Below are positions 53,541-61,949 of a stretch of DNA of 62,184 nt, piece after piece. How positions within the stretch are numbered: the stretch's first letter is position 1; each line of letters opens with the position of its first letter. Location: positions 1 through 62,184 of the forward strand of contig CALWSG010000026.1 in NCBI GenBank assembly GCA_944384155.1, read 5' to 3'. The notes beneath the pieces were generated by a model. It worked only from the letters and a program-made list of their open reading frames with translations, was not told where the DNA came from and ran no database searches. This DNA is from an uncultured Lachnospiraceae bacterium (lineage in GTDB: Bacteria; Bacillota; Clostridia; Lachnospirales; Lachnospiraceae). The position numbers and the translations under genes are program-made.

Positions 53541-54722
53541 ACCGGCTCCGGTCTTTCTAATAATCAGTATGGAAAAAAGCATTGCCAGTGGAAATATTAT
53601 GGCAGCAAGTATGCCAAGTCTTAAGTTATCATTAAATATATGAGATATTGTTCCCACAATAGTAGGACCTGCCGAACAGCCAAGATCTCCGGCCAGTGCC
53701 ATAAGGGCAAACATGGCAGTACCGCCTGATTTAATGGCTGCGGCAGCCTTACTGAAGGTTCCGGGCCACATAATGCCTACAGACATACCGCATATTCCGC
53801 AGAATAAAAGTCCAAGTGCAGGGATTGGAATAAATGATATGCAGATATATGATAATATGCACAGCAAAGTGCTAAAGAGCATAAATGAATCAAGGTTAAT
53901 TTTGTGGCCGTATTTTCCATAGAAAAATCTTGACAGTCCCATCATAAGTGCGAACATCATAGGACCTGCAAGGTCTCCTATGGTCTTGTCAATATTAAGC
54001 CCCATTTCCGCATATGCAGATGCCCACTGGCTGACGGACTGCTCGCCGGCTCCGGCACATATCATCATAAGTAAAAATATTAAAAATAATTTGTCGGAAA
54101 AGAGCTCCTTAATAGATAAGCCCTTTTGACCGGATTCAATGGGAGCAGACATAGGAGCCTTAATAAAAAGAAAGATATTTAATATGGGAATCATTGACCA
54201 GATAAGGGAAAGAATTTTCCATTGGGAGATTCCCAAAGTATTAAAAAATATGGTGGAAACCAGCACAACTCCAACATGTCCCCAGCAGTAGAATGAGTGA
54301 AGAAGACTCATTGCTTTTTCTTTATTTTCCGTAGGACACGACTCCACAATAGGACTTACAATAACTTCAAGCAGACCCCCGCCTATGGCATATATAATGA
54401 CTGATATAAGAAGTCCTGTAAAAGAGTCGGGCATTATATCAGGAAGAATGGTGAGACATAAAAAGCCTGCGGCAGAGCATATATGTGCAATCAGCATGGA
54501 GGCACGGTAACCGATTTTGTCTATAAAGCCTGCAGACAGTAAATCAACAATAAGCTGTATGATAAAATTAATTGTTATAAGAAGTGTAATTTTTGATAAA
54601 GGTATATTGTAGCTGTCTTGGAACATAAGGAACAAAAGGGGTACAAAATTATTAACCACTGCCTGTACAATATATCCTATAAAACAGCTTACTAATGTTT
54701 TTTTATATCCTGATGATTTCAT
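53520..54722 (-). CDS. Major facilitator superfamily transporter
   Basis: A 400-residue transporter with about 12 predicted helices. It begins MKSSGYKKTLVSCFIGYIVQ and shows the typical N-domain loop after helix 2 (DLLSAGFIDKIGYRASMLIA). A second-half repeat includes RFFYGKYGHKINLDSF. The minus-strand start at 54722 lies just behind GAGGAAAA; an ATG 15 bases upstream has no ribosome site. The substrate is not evident; a drug, sugar or metabolite efflux role is equally possible. It is convergent with the ABC operon (21-base overlap) and divergent from the trp leader. Confidence 0.85.
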   Translation of the reverse strand: MKSSGYKKTLVSCFIGYIVQAVVNNFVPLLFLMFQDSYNIPLSKITLLITINFIIQLIVDLLSAGFIDKIGYRASMLIAHICSAAGFLCLTILPDIMPDSFTGLLISVIIYAIGGGLLEVIVSPIVESCPTENKEKAMSLLHSFYCWGHVGVVLVSTIFFNTLGISQWKILSLIWSMIPILNIFLFIKAPMSAPIESGQKGLSIKELFSDKLFLIFLLMMICAGAGEQSVSQWASAYAEMGLNIDKTIGDLAGPMMFALMMGLSRFFYGKYGHKINLDSFMLFSTLLCILSYICISFIPIPALGLLFCGICGMSVGIMWPGTFSKAAAAIKSGGTAMFALMALAGDLGCSAGPTIVGTISHIFNDNLRLGILAAIIFPLAMLFSILIIRKTGAGLSKYSA

Positions 54723-54831
54723 AGCGATTTTCCTCATATAATAATTTGCTTCTTTTTTGTAAAGTAACCTTTAGTATGATATCATTTGGCAATAATATAA
54801 TCAATATGTAAATTAATGTCTGAAAAACCAC

Positions 54832-54859
54832 TTGACAATGTGGAAAAAAGTGATAAAAT
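54832..54859 (+). promoter_or_regulatory. promoter of the trp operon
   Basis: Consensus TTGACA (54832-54837) and TAAAAT (54854-54859) are separated by 16 bases, just ahead of the T-box leader. Confidence 0.8.
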
Positions 54860-54865
54860 AACTTT

Positions 54866-55228
54866 AAAATTAATAACATAAGTCGATGAGCAAAAGAGTA
54901 CTTATAAAGAGAGGTTACAGAGAGCCGGTGTTGGTGGAAGCCGGTACTAAAGCTTATAAGGAATGGGTTTGTGAGATTCAAGGCTGAACGAACAATAGTC
55001 AATGCTGTTTTCAAGTATGCCAAGACGTGTCCTCACGTTATAGGGGCAGGATATGAAGGTATCTGAAAGAGTCAGTAAGGATTGGTGGCGTGTATTCTAA
55101 TCGAATGCACGCTTTTTTTATAATAAGCTTCTAAGGGCCACTCAATTCTGCTGAAATAGGGGTGGCACCGCGGTAATAATCGTCCCCGGTTATTGAAGGA
55201 ATTCAATAATCGGGGGCTTTTTTTGTGC
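54866..55228 (+). promoter_or_regulatory. T-box leader, tRNA-Trp specific
   Basis: Canonical parts in order: GATGAGCAAAAGAGTA (stem I base), AGAGAGCCGG with the GGTGG/AAGCCGGT apical region, specifier region GGAATGGGTTT with codon TGG at 54964-54966, and the T-box sequence GGTGGCACCGCGG at 55161-55173. The terminator pairs CCCCGGTTATTGAA with TTCAATAATCGGGG (55184-55216) and is followed by TTTTTTT. Uncharged tRNA-Trp should stabilise the antiterminator and allow trpEGCFBA expression. An extra hairpin with seven T residues (55088-55119) lies between stem I and the antiterminator. Confidence 0.93.
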
Positions 55229-55305
55229 CGGAGCGTCGCAAATAAACCCTGACGGCAGATGAAAATTGAAGATTTGCATCATGCCTGTTGTGTAAAACGC
55301 TCCGG
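55215..55305. repeat. Palindromic intergenic element, copy C (upstream of trpE)
   Basis: Outer arms CCGGAGCGT (55228-55236) and ACGCTCCGG (55297-55305) pair over nine bases. The inner hairpin (55254-55285) pairs GGCAGATGAAAAT with ATTTGCATCATGCC around TGAAG. Relative to copy A, a C-G pair has become T-A in the stem. The left end is fused to the T-run of the T-box terminator, and the right end adjoins the trpE ribosome site. Confidence 0.85.
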
Positions 55306-55318
55306 AATGGAGGATAAT

Positions 55319-56734
55319 ATGAGAACAAGAAATTTAAAGGTATATAGGAAAACAGTCAGTATAGTCAATGAAACATCAATGGGAATATATAAAAACCTTG
55401 GAAGTGATAAAATAGGATTTCTTCTTGAAAGCTATGATAAGGATTATGACAGATATACTTTTATGGGGGTGGAGCCTGAGGAAATAATCTGTTCAAGTGG
55501 TCAGAGCATAGTCATAAAAGGAAGAAATGGGGAAAAAGAAGTAATAGAGGGTAATCCCATTGATATATTAAAGGATTACTATAATCATTTTCATGTGGAA
55601 AGAGAGCCGGGAGAGCTGGCATTTATGGGCGGACTTGTGGGAAGTCTTGGGTATGACTATATAAGGTATACAGAGGTTTTACCGGACAATAATCCTGACG
55701 AGATAGGCATAGAAACTGTACAGCTTATGTTAGCCACTAAATTTATTGTAATAGACCATGTGGCAGAAACACTTTCAGCAGTTATTTTATATGAGGGAGG
55801 AGAGGAAGGAAAAAAGGCTGCACAATGTGAAGCGGAAGTGCTTTTAGAAAAGGCTTTAACTGACAGGGAGGAAGAAAAGAAAGAATTTGTTCATGACGGA
55901 GTTATTGTTAAAAAGTCAGATACCTTGGAGGAATACAGTGAAAAGGTAATGAAAATAAAGGAATACATAAAGGAAGGTCATATTTTCCAGACCGTTCTCT
56001 CCCAGAGGTGGACTGTAGAAACAAGTCAGGAAGGCTTTGATTTATACAGAGAGCTGAGGGAGTTAAACCCTTCTCCATATCTTTACTATTTTAACTTTGG
56101 CGAGTTTGAGATAATAGGAAGCTCACCTGAAATGATAGTAAAGGAAAGGGAAAACAAGATTCAGACATGTCCTATAGCAGGAACGAGAAGAAGAGGGGCA
56201 GATTCAGAGGAGGATTTATTGTTAAAAGACAGTCTCTTAAAGGACGAAAAGGAAAGGGCCGAACACGTAATGCTTGTAGACCTTGCAAGAAATGATATGG
56301 GAAGGGTATCGGAGTTTGGAACTGTAAAGGTTACAAGGTTTATGGACGTGGTAAATTACTCACATGTAATGCATATTGTGTCATTGGTGGAGGGAAGAAA
56401 AAACAGGGAATATCATCCATTTGACCTTGTATCATCATTTCTTCCGGCAGGAACATTAAGCGGAGCACCGAAAATCAGAGCAATGGAAATTATAGATGAG
56501 CTGGAGACAGTACGCAGAGGCTTGTACGGAGGGGCAACGGGATATATTGATTTTAACGGAAATATGGATTTTTGCATTACCATAAGAACCATGATAAAAA
56601 AGGGAAATAAGGTATATCTTCAGGCAGGTGCAGGAATTGTAGCAGATTCCGTACCTGAAAACGAGTATCAGGAGTGCTGCAATAAGGTTATGGCACTGGC
56701 AAAAACCTTAATAGATGACAATACAAAAATGTAG
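55319..56734 (+). CDS. trpE: Anthranilate synthase component I
   Basis: A 471-residue chorismate-using enzyme forming anthranilate with TrpG. The tryptophan feedback motif LLES is near the N-terminus (GFLLESYDKDYDRYTFMG). The catalytic core includes FQTVLSQRW, LNPSPYLYYFNFGEFEIIGS, CPIAGTRRRG and GTLSGAPKIRAMEIIDELE. The start is ATG 55319 after GGAATGGAGG; an in-frame ATG 60 bases upstream lies within a palindromic repeat. First gene of the trp operon, behind a Trp T-box. Confidence 0.97.
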   Translation: MRTRNLKVYRKTVSIVNETSMGIYKNLGSDKIGFLLESYDKDYDRYTFMGVEPEEIICSSGQSIVIKGRNGEKEVIEGNPIDILKDYYNHFHVEREPGELAFMGGLVGSLGYDYIRYTEVLPDNNPDEIGIETVQLMLATKFIVIDHVAETLSAVILYEGGEEGKKAAQCEAEVLLEKALTDREEEKKEFVHDGVIVKKSDTLEEYSEKVMKIKEYIKEGHIFQTVLSQRWTVETSQEGFDLYRELRELNPSPYLYYFNFGEFEIIGSSPEMIVKERENKIQTCPIAGTRRRGADSEEDLLLKDSLLKDEKERAEHVMLVDLARNDMGRVSEFGTVKVTRFMDVVNYSHVMHIVSLVEGRKNREYHPFDLVSSFLPAGTLSGAPKIRAMEIIDELETVRRGLYGGATGYIDFNGNMDFCITIRTMIKKGNKVYLQAGAGIVADSVPENEYQECCNKVMALAKTLIDDNTKM

Positions 56735-56781
56735 TATTGAAATGGCAATGAAAGATAGTGTGCAGAAATGGAGGTTTATTT

Positions 56782-57348
56782 ATGATACTGCTTATAGACA
56801 ATTACGATTCATTTACATACAATTTGTATCAATATATGGGAATATTTACAACAGATATTAAGGTTGTAAGAAATGATAAAATTACAATTAAGGAAATAGA
56901 ACAATTAAATCCTGACAAAATAGTTTTGTCACCGGGACCAAAATCACCAAAGGAGGCGGGTATATGCCTTGACACAGTAAAATATTTTAGCGGTAAAAAG
57001 CCGATTCTTGGTATATGTCTGGGACATCAGACAATAGGTGAAGCCTTTGGAGCTACAGTGTCATATGCCAAAACTATTTTCCACGGAAAGCAGTCAGTAA
57101 TAGAGCATGACGGAACGGGAATATTTGAAGGAATAAATTCTCCGATAAAGGTTGCAAGATATCATTCACTTGCCATAGTGGAGGATACTATTCCTGATTG
57201 TCTTAAGGTTACAGCAAAGACAGAGGACGGGGAGATTATGGCAATAGAGCATAAGGAATATCCTGTTATCGGACTTCAGTTTCACCCTGAATCTGTTTAT
57301 ACGGAGCATGGAAAAAAGCTTATAGAAAATTTTATAGACAAAATATAA
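56782..57348 (+). CDS. trpG: Anthranilate synthase component II (glutamine amidotransferase)
   Basis: A 188-residue class I glutamine amidotransferase supplying ammonia to TrpE. It opens MILLIDNYDSFTYNLYQYMG, has the nucleophile Cys in GICLGHQTIGEAFG, and the His and Glu of the triad in QFHPESVYTEHG. It ends at a standard TrpG length, with no fused TrpD domain. ATG 56782 follows AAATGGAGG; an upstream ATG is less well placed. The next gene (trpC) begins 26 bases later, leaving no room for trpD. Confidence 0.96.
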   Translation: MILLIDNYDSFTYNLYQYMGIFTTDIKVVRNDKITIKEIEQLNPDKIVLSPGPKSPKEAGICLDTVKYFSGKKPILGICLGHQTIGEAFGATVSYAKTIFHGKQSVIEHDGTGIFEGINSPIKVARYHSLAIVEDTIPDCLKVTAKTEDGEIMAIEHKEYPVIGLQFHPESVYTEHGKKLIENFIDKI

Positions 57349-57373
57349 GAAAGGCAGCGTTAAAAGGTAAAAA

Positions 57374-58192
57374 ATGGGAATATTAGATGAAATAGTGGCA
57401 GATAAAAGAAAAAGACTCGCAGAGCATAAGAAAAAAATATCAGAGGAAGTTATTAAAAATATGGCACTGGAAAGTGAAAGAAAATCCATAAGCTTTTATG
57501 ATGCATTGGCAAAAGAAGGTCTGTCTATAATTGGTGAATTTAAGAAGGCCTCCCCAAGTATGGGAGTTATAGACGGAAGGATAGAGCTGACAGACAGAAT
57601 AGACCAGTATAACAATTCTGTAGATGCCATAAGCGTACTTACGGAGGAAGACCATTTTAACGGCGGAGTGGAATATCTTAAAGAAATAAGAGCTATCTCA
57701 GACCTTCCGATTATAAGAAAGGATTTTATAATAGATGAATATCAGATATATGAGGCAAAAGTTATAGGGGCTGACTGTATACTTCTTATTGCAGCAATAT
57801 TAAATGATGAGGATATGGAAAAGTTTTACAGGCTTGCATATAAGCTGGGAATGGACGTTCTTCTTGAGGTACATAGTGAGAATGAAATGGAAAGGGCATT
57901 AAGGCTTCAGCCCAGGATAGTGGGAGTAAATAATAGAAATCTTAAAGATTTTACTATTGACTTGTGCCACACGGAAAGACTTGCAAAATATATGGATGAA
58001 TTTATGATAAAAATAGGGTATAATGGAAAACGTCCTGTTTTTGTGTCGGAAAGCGGAGTGTCAACGGATGATGACATAAGATTTTTAAAGAAAAGTAAAG
58101 CAAATGCACTTCTTATAGGAAGAGCGTTTATGGAAAGCGAAAACCCAAAAGAAAAGGCATTGGGCTGGAAAAAGGTATATAATAATGGATGA
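57374..58192 (+). CDS. trpC: Indole-3-glycerol phosphate synthase
   Basis: A 272-residue TIM-barrel enzyme closing the indole ring. Motifs include IIGEFKKASPSMGVI (substrate Lys), AISVLTEEDHFNGGVEYL, IIRKDFIIDEYQI, VGVNNRNLKDFTID and VSESGVSTDDDI. It is a stand-alone TrpC, not fused with TrpF. Its stop overlaps the trpF start by eight bases, so translation is probably coupled. Confidence 0.97.
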   Translation: MGILDEIVADKRKRLAEHKKKISEEVIKNMALESERKSISFYDALAKEGLSIIGEFKKASPSMGVIDGRIELTDRIDQYNNSVDAISVLTEEDHFNGGVEYLKEIRAISDLPIIRKDFIIDEYQIYEAKVIGADCILLIAAILNDEDMEKFYRLAYKLGMDVLLEVHSENEMERALRLQPRIVGVNNRNLKDFTIDLCHTERLAKYMDEFMIKIGYNGKRPVFVSESGVSTDDDIRFLKKSKANALLIGRAFMESENPKEKALGWKKVYNNG

Positions 58193-58826
58193 TAGTGTGA
58201 AAATAAAAATATGCGGCATAACCTTAAAGGAGGAAATTGACAGTCTTATAAGGCTTAATGTTGAATATGCAGGCTTTGTTGTGTTTTTTGAAAAAAGCAG
58301 AAGGAATAATACCTTGGAAAAAGCAGCAGAGCTTGTGAAATACCTTAAAGAAAAGTCTGACACAATAAAGGCTGTGGCAGTTACGGTGTCACCAACCTTA
58401 AGTCAGGTTATTGAGATTGAAAATGCAGGTTTTCATATTTTGCAGGTTCACGGAGCATTATTGTCGAATGTGAAGGAAAACTGTCATTTGCCAATATACA
58501 GGGCATTTAATGTTGACAGCAGGGAAAAAAGTAAGCTTTCAGAAATTTTAAATGACAAAAAAATATCCGGCATTGTGCTTGACGGGGCAGTGGCAGGAAG
58601 CGGAAATACATTTTCGTGGGACAGGTTTAAAGACTTTAATCGAAAAGACAAGGAATATGTACTTGCAGGAGGATTAAATCCTGAAAATGTAGGGAAAGCA
58701 ATAAAGCTTCTTAAGCCTAACGTGGTTGATGTAAGCTCCGGAGTAGAATATGATGATAAATTAAAAAAGGGTAAGGATTTGGAAAAAATAGATAAGTTTG
58801 TAAAAGCTGTTAGAAGTTTAAATTAA
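58185..58826 (+). CDS. trpF: Phosphoribosylanthranilate isomerase
   Basis: A 213-residue TIM barrel carrying out the Amadori rearrangement of phosphoribosyl anthranilate. The catalytic Cys is in KICGIT near the N-terminus, and the Asp in [17 protein letters not shown]. The C-terminal phosphate site is [13 protein letters not shown] followed by [10 protein letters not shown]. It begins at ATG 58185, overlapping trpC; a GTG at 58197 is an alternative start. Its substrate is made by TrpD, which is not encoded here. Confidence 0.95.
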   Translation: MDDSVKIKICGITLKEEIDSLIRLNVEYAGFVVFFEKSRRNNTLEKAAELVKYLKEKSDTIKAVAVTVSPTLSQVIEIENAGFHILQVHGALLSNVKENCHLPIYRAFNVDSREKSKLSEILNDKKISGIVLDGAVAGSGNTFSWDRFKDFNRKDKEYVLAGGLNPENVGKAIKLLKPNVVDVSSGVEYDDKLKKGKDLEKIDKFVKAVRSLN

Positions 58827-58848
58827 TACAGCAGAAATGGAGGATAAA

Positions 58849-60036
58849 ATGAACAGTAAAGCATATTATGGAGAATTTGGAGGACAGTATGTTTCAGAAT
58901 CTTTAATGAATACACTTTCAGAGCTTGACAAGGCATTCGAGGAGGCAATTCGGGACGAAAGCTTTATTAAGGATTATGAATACTATTTAAAGGAGTATGT
59001 AGGAAGAGAAAATCCCCTATACTTTGCAGAGCGTTTATCTGAGAAATATGGAACAAAGATTTATCTGAAGAGAGAGGATTTAAATCATACGGGAGCCCAT
59101 AAAATAAATAATGTTATAGGACAGATTCTTCTTGCAAAGCGTATGGGAAAAACAAAGGTAATAGCAGAGACAGGTGCAGGGCAGCACGGAGTGGCAACGG
59201 CAACAGGTGCGGCGCTTTTTAATATGAAGTGTAAGGTTTATATGGGAAAAGAGGATATAGAAAGACAATCCCTTAATGTATTCAGAATGAAAATGCTGGG
59301 TGCAGAGGTGGTAGAAGTAACAACAGGAAGTGCAACCTTAAAGGATGCAACCAATGAAGCTATAAGAACCTGGGCAAAGGAGGCTGAGGATACATTTTAT
59401 GTTATTGGCTCTGCCGTAGGTCCATATCCATACCCGAAAATGGTAAAGGAATTTCAGCGTGTTATAAGCAAAGAGGCAAAAAGGCAAATTCTTGAAAAGG
59501 AGGGAAGGCTTCCTGATGCAGTTGTTGCCTGCTGTGGAGGCGGCTCCAACTCCATAGGTATGTTTGCCGAGTTTATTGATGACAGTGAGGTTAAGCTTGT
59601 AGGTGTTGAGGCAGCAGGACTGGGCATAGAAACGGGAAAGCATGCAAGTGCAATGGCACTTGGGGAACCGGGAGTGCTTCACGGAATGCGTTCATATCTG
59701 CTTCAGGATAATGATGGAAATGTACAGCTTGCTCATTCAATATCAGCAGGACTTGATTATCCGGGAATCGGACCTGAACATGCATATCTTAGAGATACGG
59801 GACGTGTGGAGTATGTTTCCATTACAGATAGGGAGTGTATGGATGCCCTTATGGAGCTGTGTAAGCTTGAGGGAATAATACCTGCCATAGAAAGTGCCCA
59901 TGCTTTAGCGTATGTATTTAAGATGGCAGAGAAAATGACAAAGGATAACATAATAGTTATGTGTCTGTCAGGACGTGGAGATAAGGACGTACATACAGTT
60001 GCAGCATATCTGGAAGGAAAAGACATGAATAAGTAA
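58849..60036 (+). CDS. trpB: Tryptophan synthase beta subunit
   Basis: A 395-residue PLP enzyme that joins indole and serine. The PLP Lys lies in [15 protein letters not shown], the phosphate-binding run in [12 protein letters not shown], and the mid-protein [14 protein letters not shown] and CLSGRGDKD motifs are intact. It is of the TrpB1 type that partners with TrpA. ATG 58849 follows AAATGGAGG; an upstream in-frame ATG is inside that site. It is followed 22 bases later by trpA. Confidence 0.97.
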   Translation: MNSKAYYGEFGGQYVSESLMNTLSELDKAFEEAIRDESFIKDYEYYLKEYVGRENPLYFAERLSEKYGTKIYLKREDLNHTGAHKINNVIGQILLAKRMGKTKVIAETGAGQHGVATATGAALFNMKCKVYMGKEDIERQSLNVFRMKMLGAEVVEVTTGSATLKDATNEAIRTWAKEAEDTFYVIGSAVGPYPYPKMVKEFQRVISKEAKRQILEKEGRLPDAVVACCGGGSNSIGMFAEFIDDSEVKLVGVEAAGLGIETGKHASAMALGEPGVLHGMRSYLLQDNDGNVQLAHSISAGLDYPGIGPEHAYLRDTGRVEYVSITDRECMDALMELCKLEGIIPAIESAHALAYVFKMAEKMTKDNIIVMCLSGRGDKDVHTVAAYLEGKDMNK

Positions 60037-60058
60037 ATAATTGAGAATGGAGAATAAT

Positions 60059-60847
60059 ATGAATCGTATAGAAGAAAGAATGAATTATTTAAAAGAACAG
60101 GGCAAAAAAGCATTTATTACATATATTACCGCAGGGCTTCCTGACATGGACAGTACAAAGAAAATACTTAAAGCACAGTTTGAGGCAGGAGTAGATGCTG
60201 TAGAGCTGGGTATTCCCTTTTCAGACCCGGTGGCAGACGGGCCTGTTATACAGAATGCATCATACAAAGCAATAAAGAATGGCGTAAATCTTGTGAAATG
60301 CTTTAAAATGACAGAGGAGTTAAGAAGTGAATGTGAAGTTCCCTTAGTGTTTATGCTGTACTACAATACTATTGTGCATTATGGAATAGACAATTTTGCA
60401 AAGGAATGCAGCAGAGTGGGAGTTGACGGGCTGATAGTTCCGGATCTTCCTTTTGAGGAGCAGGATTTGCTTAGGGAGGCATTAAAAAATGCAGGAGATG
60501 AAACTATTTTAATACAGCTTGTGGCTCCTGTGTCAAAGGAGCGTATACCAATGCTTCTTGAAGGAGCAAGAGGATTTGTATATTGTGTATCCTCTATGGG
60601 AGTAACAGGCCAGGAGGCACAGTTTCACAAAAATGTTAAGGAATACCTTAACAGTGTTAAGAGTGTATCGAATATACCTGTGATGATGGGCTTTGGCATA
60701 CGAACTCCTGAAGATATAAAGCCTTTCTTAGATACAATAGATGGTGCAATAGTCGGCTCACATTTTATAAATCTTATGGAATCATGCGGATATAACGAGA
60801 ATAAGGCAGCAGAATATGTAAGAGAGTTTAAGGCAGGCATAGAATAA
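60059..60847 (+). CDS. trpA: Tryptophan synthase alpha subunit
   Basis: A 262-residue TIM barrel that releases indole from indole-3-glycerol phosphate. The catalytic Glu is in VDAVELGIPFSDPVADGP and the Asp in GVDGLIVPDLPFEE. The phosphate-binding GFGIRTPEDI and GAIVGSHFI loops are present. ATG 60059 follows GAATGGAG. It ends one base before the regulator gene, which is therefore probably cotranscribed. Confidence 0.97.
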   Translation: MNRIEERMNYLKEQGKKAFITYITAGLPDMDSTKKILKAQFEAGVDAVELGIPFSDPVADGPVIQNASYKAIKNGVNLVKCFKMTEELRSECEVPLVFMLYYNTIVHYGIDNFAKECSRVGVDGLIVPDLPFEEQDLLREALKNAGDETILIQLVAPVSKERIPMLLEGARGFVYCVSSMGVTGQEAQFHKNVKEYLNSVKSVSNIPVMMGFGIRTPEDIKPFLDTIDGAIVGSHFINLMESCGYNENKAAEYVREFKAGIE

Positions 60848-60848
60848 T

Positions 60849-61841
60849 ATGGCTAAATCATCAAATCAAAAGTTAAAAATTTTATACCTAATGAAAGGGC
60901 TTCTGGAAAAAACAGATGAAAATCACCCTATGTCAATGAGTGATATACTTAAGTATCTTAAAGGCTTCGGCATAGAGGCAGAGCGAAAAAGTATATATGA
61001 CGATATTGAGGCACTGAGGGTGTACGGTCTTGATATTGTGGCAAAAAAAGAACGTCCGTCAGGATATTATATCGGAGAGAGACAGTTTGAATTACCGGAG
61101 CTTAAGCTTTTGGTTGATGCGGTACAGTCCTCAAAATTTATGACAACAAAGAAATCAGGTGAGCTTATTAAGAAGCTGGAGAAGCTTTGCAGTACTAATC
61201 AGGCAAAGTCACTGCAAAGGCAGGTATATGTTGCCAACCGTATAAAAACCATGAATGAAAGCATATATTACAATGTAGATGATATTCATATGGCTATTTC
61301 GGAAAATAAAAAAATAACATTTCAGTATTGTGAGTGGAGTACGGAGAAAAAACTTATTCCAAAGAAAAACGGAAGACTTTATAATGTAAGTCCATGGGTA
61401 CTTACATGGGAGGACGAAAATTATTATCTTATAGCATTTGATAATACTTCCCGGACTGTAAAGCATTACAGGGTTGATAAAATAAAGAAAATTAATCTTA
61501 TAGATGAGGATAGGGAGGGAAAAGAGTACTTTACCAAATTTGATACGGCAGATTTTTCAAAGAAAACCTTTGGAATGTTTGGGGGAAAAGAACAGGATAT
61601 TACCTTAAAATGCAAGGATAAGATGATAGGAGTTATACTTGACAGATTTGGCAAGGATATTTTTGTTGCTGCGGAAAGCGGAGGAAGCTTTAAGGTAAGA
61701 GTTAAGGTAAATGTAAGTCAACAGTTTTACGGCTGGATAACAGGAATAGGGGAAGGGATTACAATTACAGAGCCTGAAAGTGCAGCTAAGGAGTATAAAA
61801 AATACCTTAAAGGAATACTTAAAAATTACCACGACATTTAA
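60849..61841 (+). CDS. WYL-domain transcriptional regulator
   Basis: A 330-residue protein. The N-terminal helix-turn-helix (residues about 1-75) is of the HTH_11-like type (MSMSDILKYLKGFGIEAERK, then YDDIEALRVYGLDIV). The WYL domain spans about 150-230 (KKITFQYCEWSTEKKLIP, then NVSPWVLTWEDENYYLIAFD), and a C-terminal WCX-like extension follows. WYL proteins bind small ligands or nucleic acids and often control stress or defence genes. The start is one base behind trpA and lacks a strong ribosome site. It may sense a tryptophan-related metabolite, but nothing in the sequence proves this. Confidence 0.88.
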   Translation: MAKSSNQKLKILYLMKGLLEKTDENHPMSMSDILKYLKGFGIEAERKSIYDDIEALRVYGLDIVAKKERPSGYYIGERQFELPELKLLVDAVQSSKFMTTKKSGELIKKLEKLCSTNQAKSLQRQVYVANRIKTMNESIYYNVDDIHMAISENKKITFQYCEWSTEKKLIPKKNGRLYNVSPWVLTWEDENYYLIAFDNTSRTVKHYRVDKIKKINLIDEDREGKEYFTKFDTADFSKKTFGMFGGKEQDITLKCKDKMIGVILDRFGKDIFVAAESGGSFKVRVKVNVSQQFYGWITGIGEGITITEPESAAKEYKKYLKGILKNYHDI

Positions 61842-61873
61842 TGTAAAAAATTGTGAAATTTTTGTCAACTTAA

Positions 61874-61902
61874 TTGAAAAATCACCTCATTTGTGGTATG
61901 AT
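61874..61902 (+). promoter_or_regulatory. promoter of the iron-containing alcohol dehydrogenase gene
   Basis: TTGAAA (61874-61879) and TATGAT (61897-61902) are separated by 17 bases, 47 bases before the ATG at 61950. Confidence 0.7.
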
Positions 61903-61949
61903 AATTATGTTGAAAACCAACAAAAAAATATGAGAAAAGAGGTATTTTT

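Noticed and set aside
53541..53556. ACCGG/CCGGT hairpin with CTTTCT as a terminator for the DUF4340 gene
   Set aside because: The stem is only four to five pairs with a minimal loop and lies within the coding end of the convergent MFS gene; too weak to list.
61844..61866. AAAAATT/AATTTTT hairpin after the WYL gene as a terminator
   Set aside because: An all-A/T stem of seven pairs in AT-rich DNA is expected by chance; no convincing T-run follows.
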